A stretch of 64,000 nt of DNA from Streptomyces sp. NBC_00448 (lineage in GTDB: Bacteria; Actinomycetota; Actinomycetes; Streptomycetales; Streptomycetaceae): NCBI RefSeq assembly GCF_036014115.1, contig NZ_CP107913.1, forward strand, positions 7,178,501-7,242,500, in the 5' to 3' direction. The notes beneath the pieces were generated by a model that made no database searches, had not been told where the DNA came from, and worked only from the letters and a program-made list of their open reading frames with translations. Of this stretch, positions 44,455-53,400 are shown piece by piece. The stretch's first letter is position 1. Every line of letters starts with the position of its first letter. The position numbers and the translations under genes were made by a program.

Positions 44455-45414
44455 GTGCAGCGGTGGCGGGGCTTGGAGGACGTTCCCGGTGACTGGGGCC
44501 GCAGCGTCGTCACCATCGGGTCGTACGACGGTGTGCACCGCGGCCACCAGCTCATCATGGGGCGGGCGGTGCAGCGGGCCCGCGAGCTGGGGCTGCCGTC
44601 GGTCGTGGTCACCTTCGACCCGCACCCCAGCGAGGTGGTCCGCCCCGGCAGCCACCCGCCACTGCTGTCCGCGCACCACCGCCGGGCCGAACTCGTCGCG
44701 GAACTCGGCGTGGACGCGCTGCTGATCCTCCCGTTCACCAGCGAGTTCTCCAAGCTGACGCCGAGCGAGTTCGTCCGCACGGTGCTGGTCGACGGCCTCC
44801 ACGCCAAACTCGTCGTGGAGGGGCCCAACTTCCGCTTCGGCCACAAGGCCGCAGGCGACGTGGACTTCCTGTCCGCGCTCGGCCTGAAGTACGACTACGA
44901 CCTCGAAGTGGTGGACCTGTTCGTGCGCGGTACGGCCGGCGGCGGCGAGCCGTTCTCCTCCTCGCTGACCCGGCGGCTGATCGCCGAGGGCGACGTCGCG
45001 GGCGCCGCCGAGGTGCTGGGCCGCCCGCACCGGGTGGAGGGCGTGGTGGTGCGCGGCGCCCAGCGCGGCCGCGAACTCGGCTTCCCCACCGCCAACGTGG
45101 AGACGCTCCCGCACACCGCGACCCCCGCCGACGGCGTCTACGCGGGCTGGCTGCACGTCGAGGGCGAGCCGATGCCCGCCGCGATCTCGGTCGGCACCAA
45201 CCCCACCTTCGACGGCACCGCCCGCACCGTGGAGGCGTACGCCATCGACCGGGTCGGGCTCGACCTCTACGGCCTGCACGTCGCCGTCGACTTCCTCGCC
45301 TACCTGCGCGGCATGGAGAAGTTCGACACCGTCGAAGCGCTGCTGGAACGCATGGCCGACGACGTCAAGCGCGCCCGCGAACTGGTCGAAGCGGCGGAAC
45401 CGCCCCGCGCCTGA
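44455..45414 (+). CDS. ribF: Bifunctional riboflavin kinase / FAD synthetase
   Basis: This 319-residue enzyme makes FMN and FAD from riboflavin. The N-terminal nucleotidyltransferase has SYDGVHRGHQLIMGRA (HxGH-type motif) and VEGPNFRFGHKAAGD. The C-terminal flavokinase domain has RGRELGFPTANVE and GTNPTFDG with the expected spacing. GTG 44455 follows GGAGCG at 44442-44447. The 178-base gap upstream is purine-rich with repeats of agacagcg (two copies) and holds no gene or recognisable FMN riboswitch. Confidence 0.93.
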   Translation: MQRWRGLEDVPGDWGRSVVTIGSYDGVHRGHQLIMGRAVQRARELGLPSVVVTFDPHPSEVVRPGSHPPLLSAHHRRAELVAELGVDALLILPFTSEFSKLTPSEFVRTVLVDGLHAKLVVEGPNFRFGHKAAGDVDFLSALGLKYDYDLEVVDLFVRGTAGGGEPFSSSLTRRLIAEGDVAGAAEVLGRPHRVEGVVVRGAQRGRELGFPTANVETLPHTATPADGVYAGWLHVEGEPMPAAISVGTNPTFDGTARTVEAYAIDRVGLDLYGLHVAVDFLAYLRGMEKFDTVEALLERMADDVKRARELVEAAEPPRA

Positions 45415-45498
45415 GGGCGCCGCGCCCGGCAACCGGTGGGGGCACGGCAGGCGTTGACGCTCCTGCCGGCTGTCAGTGGTCGCTGCGAGACTTCGGGT

Positions 45499-46062
45499 AT
45501 GACCGCGAAGGACTACACGCAGCTCGCCCGGCACATCCAGCTCGCGTCGGCGTCGGAGCGCACCGGCCGCCCCGAGCTGCCCCGGACGGATGGCGAGCGC
45601 GCGACGCTGACCGCCTTCCTGGACTGGCACCGGGAGACCTTCGCGCTGAAGTGCGCCGGCGTCGCCGCGGACCGGATGTCCGAGAAGGCGGTCCCGCCGT
45701 CGGGGCTGAGCCTGCACGGCCTGGTCCGGCACCTCGCCGGGGTCGAGCGCTGGTGGTTCCGGCAGCACTTCGCCGGTGAGGACCTGCCGACGCTGCACTA
45801 CTCCGACGACGCGCCCGACCAGGACTTCGAGTGGCTCGACGGCGACGTGGCCGAGGCGCTCGCGCTCTGGCGCGGCGAGTGCGAGCACGCCCGCCGGATC
45901 GTGGCCGCCGCGCCCTCGCTCGACGCGACCTGCCGTTCCCTGGTGACGGGCGAGGAGATGTCGCTGCGCTTCATCCTGGTCGACCTCATCGCCGAATACG
46001 CCCGGCACAACGGCCACGCGGACCTGCTGCGCGAGCGGATAGACGGTGCGACGGGCTTCTGA
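45499..46062 (+). CDS. DinB-like (DUF664) protein
   Basis: This 187-residue protein belongs to the DinB/DUF664 four-helix group, many of which bind a divalent metal with three His. GLVRHLAGVERWWFRQ and EYARHNGHADLLRERIDG are the expected conserved segments, with His in both. Some relatives are mycothiol-dependent enzymes, which actinomycetes use, but the activity here is unknown. ATG 45499 is preferred over an upstream in-frame start because homology begins there. There is no clear ribosome binding site. A TTGACG lies at 45454-45459 without an obvious -10. Confidence 0.8.
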   Translation: MTAKDYTQLARHIQLASASERTGRPELPRTDGERATLTAFLDWHRETFALKCAGVAADRMSEKAVPPSGLSLHGLVRHLAGVERWWFRQHFAGEDLPTLHYSDDAPDQDFEWLDGDVAEALALWRGECEHARRIVAAAPSLDATCRSLVTGEEMSLRFILVDLIAEYARHNGHADLLRERIDGATGF

Positions 46063-46140
46063 CCGGGGGGGCCGGGCCCGAGGGCGGGGGGCCGGACGCC
46101 GGGGCCACGGGCCGGGGGAAGAGCCGGGGCCGGGGAGCGG

Positions 46141-46941
46141 TCAGGCCGGGCGGACGAGGCGGGCCTCGTAGGCGTAGACCACGGCCTGCACGCGGTCGCG
46201 CAGTTCGAGTTTGACCAGGATGCGGCTCAGGTGGGTCTTCACCGTGGCCTCCGCCAGGTGCAGGGTGCCCGCGATCTCCGTGTTGGACAGGCCGCGGCCG
46301 ACCTCGACCAGGACCTCGCGCTCGCGGGCGGTCAGCCGTGCCAGCCGGTCGTCGCCCGACGGGTGGCCGGTGCGGTCGTCCGCCGACGGGAGCTGGTGGG
46401 CGAAGCGCTCCAGCAGCCGCCGGGTGATCCGCGGCGCCACCACCGCGTCGCCCGCGGCCACCGCGCGGATCGCGGCCAGCAGTTCCTCGGGCAGCGCGTT
46501 CTTCAGCAGGAAGCCCGAGGCGCCCGCCTTGAGCCCGGCGAAGGCATACGCGTCCAGGTCGAAGGTGGTGAGGATCAGCACTCGTGACCGCGGGCAGCTC
46601 TCCACGATCCGCGTCGTCGCCTCGATGCCGTCCATGCCCGGCATCCGCACGTCCATCAGCACCACGTCCGGCCGCAGCGCCCGTACCTGGCGTACCGCCT
46701 GCGTGCCGTCCCCCGCCTCGCCGACCGGCGTCATGTCCGGCTGGGCGTCGAGCACCATCGTGAACGCCATCCGCAGCAGCGGCTCGTCGTCCACGAGCAG
46801 CACCCGGATCGGCGCCGACGCCGTACCAGTGTCGTCCCTGCTGCTGCCGTTGCCGCTGCTGTTGTCCGGGTGGCCCGTGCCCACGCCGGTGCCACCCACG
46901 CCGGTGCCGCCTGCGCCGCCTGTTGCGCCCGGCCCGTTCAC
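46141..46941 (-). CDS. NarL-family response regulator
   Basis: This is a 266-residue response regulator. The receiver domain begins near residue 45 (IRVLLVDDEPLLRMAF), the phosphorylated Asp is in VVLMDVRMPGMDG and the conserved Lys is in FLLKNALPE. A LuxR-type helix-turn-helix (LTAREREVLVEVGRGLSNTEIA) ends it. The first 40 residues are a Gly/Thr/Ser-rich extension. GTG 46941 overlaps the kinase stop (GTGA), so the kinase is its partner. The adjacent ABC-2 exporter is a likely target. Confidence 0.9.
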   Translation of the reverse strand: MNGPGATGGAGGTGVGGTGVGTGHPDNSSGNGSSRDDTGTASAPIRVLLVDDEPLLRMAFTMVLDAQPDMTPVGEAGDGTQAVRQVRALRPDVVLMDVRMPGMDGIEATTRIVESCPRSRVLILTTFDLDAYAFAGLKAGASGFLLKNALPEELLAAIRAVAAGDAVVAPRITRRLLERFAHQLPSADDRTGHPSGDDRLARLTAREREVLVEVGRGLSNTEIAGTLHLAEATVKTHLSRILVKLELRDRVQAVVYAYEARLVRPA

Positions 46942-48389
46942 AGCGCCTCGGGCGTGGCCAGCGCGAGCACCGTCGCGACCTGCCAGCCGCCGCCGGGGCG
47001 CGGGCCCGCGGTCAGCTGCCCGCCGTAGGCCGCGGCCCGCTCGCGCATGCCGGCCAGGCCGTGCCCGGCGGCCCGGGCGGTGGTGGACGGCGATTCCGGC
47101 TGGGGCGCCCGGCCCGGCCGGTCAGGTCCGTACGGTTCGTGTGGCCCATACGGTTCGTGCGGGTCGGAAGAGCCGGGCGGTGGTGCGGGAGGCGTCGCGC
47201 CCGCGCCGTCGTCCATGACGCTGACCGCCAGCGCGTCGGGCTCGCAGGACAGCCGCACCTCCGCCCGGGCACCCGCGGGCGCGTGCTTCAGGGTGTTCGT
47301 CAACGCCTCCTGCACCAGCCGGAAGGCGGTCAGCTGCGCCGCGGCCGGCACCACGGCGGGCTCGCCCGCGACCTCCAGCCGGGTCGGCAGCCCCGCCGCC
47401 CGCACCTGCTCGGCGAGCGCGTCGAGTTGGGCGATCCCGGGCATCGGGTGCCGCAGCGCGTCCGGCTCGTCGGCCCGCAGCACTCCCAGGAAGCGGCGCA
47501 TGTCGGTCATCGCCTGCCGGCCGGTCGACGACGTCTGCCGCATCGCCGCCGCGGCCCGGTCCGGTGACCGCTCCATGGCGAACGCGGCGCCGTCCGCGAG
47601 GGCCACCATCACCGACAGGTTGTGCGTCACGATGTCGTGCATCTCCCTGGCGATCCTGGCGCGTTCGCCGGCCACCGCGAGCTGGGCGCGCTGGTCCCGC
47701 TCCCGTTCCAGCCGCACCGCGCGATCCTCGAGGAACTCCATGTGCTGCCGCCGGGAGCGCATGTTGGTGCCGATCACCGCGGCCGCGACGGACATCGCCG
47801 ACAGCGAGACGAAGCTCGCCACCGCGCGGTCGTGCATCGACCACCGCACGGTGGCCAGCACGATGCCCGACTCCAGGACCGCGAACGCGGCCAGCAGGCG
47901 GGCCAGGCCGCTGACCTGGGCGGCCACCGTGTAGAGCGCGACCAGCAGTACCCCGTCCGCCGGTGTCTTCACGCCGGCCAGCCACTGCGCGAACGCCACC
48001 CCAGCCACCACGCCGAACACGACCATCGGTGTCCGCCGCCGCCACGCCAGCGGTACGACCAGTCCGCTCTGCACGAGCAGCGTCGGAATCGGGGCGTGGC
48101 GCAGCACGCCGTGCTGGAGCGCGGTGAAGAACAGGAACATCCCGAGCGCGAACAGCGCGTCCACCGGCAGGTGTTCGGCCGGCCTCCGCCGCCTCGCCGG
48201 ACCCCACCCGAACCGGTCCGCGACGGCCCGCACCGCACCGGACATGCGTCCCGCACCGGACACGCGTCCCGCACCCGACACGCGTCCCGCACCCGACGAG
48301 CGTTCGGCACCCGTCAGCCGCTTCGCACCGCGCAGCCGTCCCCGGCCGGGCGGGCGGATCATCGGGACCGATTCGGTCGGCAGGCTCAT
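46938..48389 (-). CDS. Sensor histidine kinase (HisKA_3 type)
   Basis: The 483-residue kinase has about four hydrophobic segments between residues 75 and 210, a coiled-coil, and the phosphoacceptor His in REMHDIVTHNLSVMVAL. The ATPase region has the N-box near RLVQEALTNTLKHA and the G-box GHGLAGMRERAAAYGG, with a Pro/Tyr/Gly-rich insert (HEPYGP twice) between D-box and G-box. The N-terminus holds hexapeptide repeats (SGAGRV) from an 18-bp DNA repeat. The signal sensed is unknown. It overlaps the response regulator and follows the exporter genes on the same strand. Confidence 0.9.
   Translation of the reverse strand: MSLPTESVPMIRPPGRGRLRGAKRLTGAERSSGAGRVSGAGRVSGAGRMSGAVRAVADRFGWGPARRRRPAEHLPVDALFALGMFLFFTALQHGVLRHAPIPTLLVQSGLVVPLAWRRRTPMVVFGVVAGVAFAQWLAGVKTPADGVLLVALYTVAAQVSGLARLLAAFAVLESGIVLATVRWSMHDRAVASFVSLSAMSVAAAVIGTNMRSRRQHMEFLEDRAVRLERERDQRAQLAVAGERARIAREMHDIVTHNLSVMVALADGAAFAMERSPDRAAAAMRQTSSTGRQAMTDMRRFLGVLRADEPDALRHPMPGIAQLDALAEQVRAAGLPTRLEVAGEPAVVPAAAQLTAFRLVQEALTNTLKHAPAGARAEVRLSCEPDALAVSVMDDGAGATPPAPPPGSSDPHEPYGPHEPYGPDRPGRAPQPESPSTTARAAGHGLAGMRERAAAYGGQLTAGPRPGGGWQVATVLALATPEAL
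48241..48312. repeat. Four 18-bp tandem repeats in the kinase N-terminus
   Basis: Units at 48241-48258, 48259-48276, 48277-48294 and 48295-48312. The second and third are identical (gacacgcgtcccgcaccc), the first differs at two positions and the fourth at several. They are in frame and encode a repeated six-residue Ser-Gly-Ala-Gly-Arg-Val unit in the kinase's cytoplasmic N-terminus. Confidence 0.8.
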
Positions 48390-48456
48390 CGGGCACTCCG
48401 GGGACGGGATTTCCGGGGGAGGAACTGCGGCGGAGCGGGCACGGAAGAGTCCGGGC

Positions 48457-49329
48457 CTACGCGTCGCGGCGCTTCAGCAGGACCGCCGCACCGGCCAGCG
48501 CGGCGGCGGCGTACGCACAGAAGACCACGAAACCCGGCCACGGGGCGAGCGTGTGACTTTCCTGATGGATGGCGAACACCGACTGCCCGGCCGTACTGGG
48601 CAACCACTGGCTGACATGGTCGCTCCACGAGGTCGGCAGCGCCTCGGCGAGCACCGGGAGGATCATCAGCACCCCGAAGAGCGTGGCGATGCCGCCTGCC
48701 GTGTTGCGGATCAGCGCGCCGATCGCCACCCCGAGCAGCCCGACGACCGTCAGGTACAGGGCCGTGCCCAGCACCGCCCGCGGTACGCCCGGATCGGTGA
48801 GCGACACCCCGACGTGCCGGGAGGTCAGCAGGGACTGGCCGGCGAGGAACGCCACCAGCGCGGCCACCGTCATGAGCGCCCACACCACCGCCGCGAACAC
48901 CGCCGCCTTCGCCCACAGCACCGGCAGCCGGCGCGGCACCGCCGACAGCGACGAGCGGATCATCCCGGTCGAGTACTCGCCGCTGACGGTGAGCACACCG
49001 AGCACGCCGACCGCGAGCTGCGCGAGGAAGAAGCCGCGCAGGCTGGTCGCCACCGGGTCGAACGTGGCCCGCTCGTGCGGCGCCAGGTGCGGCCAGCGGC
49101 TCGCGGTGATCGCCGTGAAGAGCATCCCGAAGCCGATCAGCGCCACCATCGCGCCGATCAGCGTCCAGAACGTGGACCGCAGCGTCCGGAGTTTGATCCA
49201 CTCCGAGTACAGCACCCGTGCCTGCGTGACGCCGGTGCCGCCGCCGGACCGGTCGGGTCCGAGGGCCGCGCCCTCGCCGCTCCCGCCCCGGCCCGCCGGG
49301 GCCGCGATCGTGCCCGTACCCGTACTCAT
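48457..49329 (-). CDS. ABC-2 type transporter permease
   Basis: The 290-residue protein starts with a Gly-rich cytoplasmic stretch (1-32), then the typical SEWIKLRTLRSTFWTLIG leading into the first of about six hydrophobic segments. The conserved SGEYSTGMIRSSLSAVPRR motif lies between segments two and three. Such permeases pair with the ATPase encoded just upstream (ATGA overlap) to form an exporter, often for peptides or antibiotics; the cargo is unknown. The gene is followed after 67 bases by the histidine kinase gene. Confidence 0.88.
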   Translation of the reverse strand: MSTGTGTIAAPAGRGGSGEGAALGPDRSGGGTGVTQARVLYSEWIKLRTLRSTFWTLIGAMVALIGFGMLFTAITASRWPHLAPHERATFDPVATSLRGFFLAQLAVGVLGVLTVSGEYSTGMIRSSLSAVPRRLPVLWAKAAVFAAVVWALMTVAALVAFLAGQSLLTSRHVGVSLTDPGVPRAVLGTALYLTVVGLLGVAIGALIRNTAGGIATLFGVLMILPVLAEALPTSWSDHVSQWLPSTAGQSVFAIHQESHTLAPWPGFVVFCAYAAAALAGAAVLLKRRDA

Positions 49330-50255
49330 GCCGGCTGCCTCTCGGTCTCGTGCCGCGGAGTCTGGTACTCCACGGCGTCCTTCGTCAGCTCCATGAACGC
49401 GTCCTCCAACGAGGCCTGCTGCGGGGTGAGTTCGGCCAGCGCGATGCCCGCGTCGGCCGCGATCCGGCCAATCCGGTCGCTGGTCAGCCCGGACACCTCC
49501 AGCACCTGCCGGGTGTCGGAGGCCACCGACACGCCCGGTCCGCCCAGCAGGCCGCGCAGCCGCTCGGCCTCGTCGGACCGGACCCGTACCGAACCGCCGC
49601 CCGCGCCCGCGACGAACTCCGTCACCGAGGTGTCCGCGATGAGGCGGCCGCGGCCGATGACGATGAGGTGCTCCGCGGTGAGCGCCATCTCGGACATCAG
49701 GTGGGAGGAGAGCAGGACGGTACGGCCCTCGGCGGCGAGGTTCTTCAGGAGGGTGCGAATCCACAGCACGCCCTCGGGGTCGAGCCCGTTGACGGGTTCG
49801 TCCAGCACGAGCGTGGCCGGGTCGCCGAGCAACGCGCTGGCGATGCCGAGGCGTTGGCCCATGCCCAGGGAGAAGCTGCCGACGCGCTTGCGGGCCACCG
49901 CGCTCAGACCGACGGTGTCGAGCACCTCGTCCACCCGGCTGCGGGGGATGCCGGTGGTCACGGCGAGAGCGAGCAGGTGGTGGTAGGCGCTGCGGCCGGT
50001 GTGGATGGCGCGGGCCTCCAGCATCGCGCCCACCTCGCGCAGCGGCGCCGGATGGTCGGCGTACGCCTTGCCGTTGACGGTCACCCGGCCCGAGGTCGGC
50101 GAGTCCAGCCCGAGGATCATCCGCATCGTGGTGGACTTCCCCGCGCCGTTCGGGCCGAGGAAGCCGGTCACCGCGCCCGGCCGCACGGTGAAACTCAGAT
50201 CGGCGACGGCGACACGCTCGCCGTACCGCTTGGACAGGGCATGGGCTTCGATCAT
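49326..50255 (-). CDS. ABC transporter ATP-binding protein (exporter type)
   Basis: The 309-residue ATPase has Walker A GPNGAGKS at 34-41, the signature FSLGMGQRLG and Walker B TLVLDEPVNGLDPEG. The C-terminal 90 residues are the extension seen in CcmA/drug-export ATPases. ATG 50255 has GAGGAAG upstream at the right distance. It is co-translated with the ABC-2 permease. With the downstream two-component system it forms a sensor-exporter unit of the kind that detects and removes membrane-active compounds, which is inference. Confidence 0.9.
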   Translation of the reverse strand: MIEAHALSKRYGERVAVADLSFTVRPGAVTGFLGPNGAGKSTTMRMILGLDSPTSGRVTVNGKAYADHPAPLREVGAMLEARAIHTGRSAYHHLLALAVTTGIPRSRVDEVLDTVGLSAVARKRVGSFSLGMGQRLGIASALLGDPATLVLDEPVNGLDPEGVLWIRTLLKNLAAEGRTVLLSSHLMSEMALTAEHLIVIGRGRLIADTSVTEFVAGAGGGSVRVRSDEAERLRGLLGGPGVSVASDTRQVLEVSGLTSDRIGRIAADAGIALAELTPQQASLEDAFMELTKDAVEYQTPRHETERQPA

Positions 50256-50471
50256 CGGAAGCTTCCTCGGACGATGGGCCGCCGTGCGGCGGTTGGGCGC
50301 CCGCTGATGCGAGCTGTTTCCATCGTCGTTTCCCGCGGTCCGCCGGGCGACGGCCCACGGGCGGACCTTCGGACGGCCGTGTGCGCCTGCGGGCGGACGG
50401 CGCGTACGACCCGTGTCGTACGCCGACCGGGGGCCCGCCCTGACGTCCCGGGGCGTCCCGGGCGCGGGCGG

Positions 50472-53400
50472 TCAGTGCTGTTGCGGCGGCGCCGGGTATC
50501 CGTACTGCGGCGGCTGTCCGGGCTGAGCCGGTTGCCCCGGTTGCCCGTCCTGGCCCGGCTGCGGCCAGCCCTGCTGGGGCTGCGGCGCCTGGGGCTGGGA
50601 GGACTCCGGCTGGAACCCCGGCTGGCCCGGCCCCTGCTGCGCCGGCGGGTAGGGCTGCGGGGGGCCCTGTGGCGCCGCGCCGTACTGGCCCGGCGGGACC
50701 TGGCCGGGCGGCATCGGCTGGGCGGCGCCGTAAGGACCCGGCTGCCCCGGTTGCCCGTACGGACCGGTGGGCTGACCGGACTGACCGGGCTGTCCTGGCT
50801 GCCCCGGGGCCGGGTACGGCTGCGCGCCGCCGTCCTGCGGGCCGCCGTACGGTCCCGGCGGCGGGTACTGCTGCGGCCCGGGTTGGCCTGGTTGCTGGCC
50901 CTGGTAGCCGGGCTGCCCCGGCATCGGCGGCGCCTGCACCGGCGGCGGGTTGCTGCCGTCCTGTGTCCACAGGCCCTGTGCCTGCTGTGCCCGTACGAAG
51001 TCCTCGGCGACCATGGCGGAGAGGTTGAAGTACGCCTCGCGGGTCTTGGGTCGCATCATGTCGAGGTCGACCTCGGCGCCGGCTGCCAGGTGTTCGTCGA
51101 AGGGGACGACCTGGACTCCGCGGCAGCGGGTCTGGAAGTGCGCCACGATGTCGTCGACCTTGATCATCTTGCCGGTTTCGCGGACGCCGGAGATGACGGT
51201 GATGCTGCGGGCGACGAGTTCGGCGTAGCCGTGGGCGGACAGCCAGTCGAGGGTGGTGCTGGCGCTGGAGGCGCCGTCCACGGACGGTGTCGAGACGATG
51301 ATCAGCTGGTCGGCCAGGTCGAGGACGCCGCGCATGGCGCTGTAGAGCAGGCCGGTGCCGGAGTCGGTGAGGATGACCGGGTACTGGCGGCCCAGGACGT
51401 CGATGGCGCGGCGGTAGTCCTCGTCGTTGAACGCCGTGGAGACTGCCGGGTCCACGTCGTTGGCGATGATCTCCAGACCGGAGGGGGCCTGCGAGGTGAA
51501 GCGGCGGATGTCCATGTAGCTGTTGAGGTACGGGATGGCCTGGACCAGGTCGCGGATGGTCGCGCCGGTCTCCCGGCGTACCCGGCGGCCGAGCGTGCCC
51601 GCGTCCGGGTTGGCGTCGATCGCCAGGATCTTGTCCTGCCGTTCGCTGGCGAGGGTGGAGCCGAGCGCGGTGGTGGTCGTGGTCTTGCCGACCCCGCCCT
51701 TCAAGCTGATGACCGCGATCCGGTAGCAGGACAGCACCGGCGTACGGATCAGCTCCAGCTTCCGCTTCCGCTCCGCCTCCTCCTTCTTGCCGCCGAGCTT
51801 GAACCGGGACGGCTGCGCGTTGGCACCGGGCTTCTTCGGCCTCGGCTGGTTGCGCAGCAGCCGGTCCGAACTGAGCTCGACGGCCGCGGTGTAGCCGAGC
51901 GGTGCGCCGCCCTGCGTGGTGCGCTGGCGCTGGTCGGGCGTCACGGTCGGCCAGCCGCCGGCCCGCGGGTCGACGGGCGCGGCCGGCGCCGCCGGAGCGG
52001 CCTCCGGCATGGCGGGTTGGCCCGGTTGACCGGGTTGGCCCGGCTGCCCGGGGCCGCCCTGCTGCGGGAAGCCGTACGCGCCGTGCTGGGGGAGCGGCTG
52101 GAGCGAGCCCGCCTCCGGCTGCGGCTGTCCGGGCTGCCGCGGGAAGCCGTAGCCGCCGTCCGGCCCGGGCTGCTGTCCGACCTCGGCGGCCGGCGGAAAC
52201 TGCGGCTGCCCGAACTGCGGTTGCTGGGGCTGGGGTTGCTGCGGTACGGCGGCGGGCGGCGCGGACTGCTGCGGGGGCAGCCCGCTCGGCACCGGCGCCG
52301 GGGCGTGCGGCTGCGGGTTCTCCGCGGCCGGCAGCGCGGGGGCGTGCGGCTGGCCCGGCTGCGGCGCCGGCGAGTACTGCTGGGGGAAGCCGTATCCGGC
52401 GGGTCCGGGTTGCTGGGGGGCGGGTTGGGGGTGCTGCGGTGCCGCGGGTGCCGCGGGTGCGGTTGGGGGTTGCGGCTGCGCGTACCCGGTCGGCCCGACG
52501 GGCGGTGCCTCGGCGGGGGAGTACTGCTGGGGGAAGCTGTATCCGGCGGGTCCGGGTTGCTGGGGGGCGGGTTGGGGGTGCTGCGGTGCGGCGGATGCCG
52601 CGGGCGCGGCCGGGGCCTGCGGCTGCGCGTACCCGGTCGGCGCCGGAAGTCCGTAGCTGGACTGGGGTACTTGGGGGGCGGGCTGCGGACTCTGCGCCGC
52701 GGCAGGTGCGGCAGGTGCGGCAGGTGCGGCAGGTGCGGCGGGAGCAACGGGCGGTTGCGGCTGGGCGTACCCCGTCGGACCGGGTGACTGCTCGGCGGGC
52801 GCGGCCACTTGCGGTGCCTCGGGTGCGCTCGGGCGCGGCGGGAAGCCGTAGCCGCCCGGGCCCTGCGGCGGCTCGTTCGGCTGCGCGGCCGGCGGCGGGA
52901 AGCCGTAGCCCTCCGGGAGCACCGGCTCGCCGACCGGCGGCGGGAAGTTCAGGGGAGCAGCAGCGGCCGGTGCGGCGGGTGCCGGTTCCTCGGCGCGCTG
53001 GAACTGCGGGGGCAACGGCGGCACCGGGCCGCGGGGGGCGTCAGGCGTCCACGGCTTCGGGTCGGCGGTAGGCGGCACGGGCAGCGGGGTCCACACCGGG
53101 GCGCGCTTCTGCGGCGGCGCGTCCTCCACCGGGGGCGCCGCGGGTGCTGAGGGCGCCTCGGGCGCCTGCTGGGCGGCCGGCTTCGCGTCCTCGGGCTCGG
53201 GGGTCGCCGGCTTGGCGTCCTCCGGTTCCGGCGCGGGCCTGCTCGCCTTTGCCATCATCGCGTCCGCCCGCTCCTCGATCTCCCGCCGCATCGCCGCTGC
53301 GCTGAAGCGGAGCGTCGAGTCGGCCGGCCGCGGGCGCTCCGGTTCGGCACCATGCGGCGGCTCGTCGGCCCCGGTGTCCGTCGTCGGCCCGGGCGCCGAA

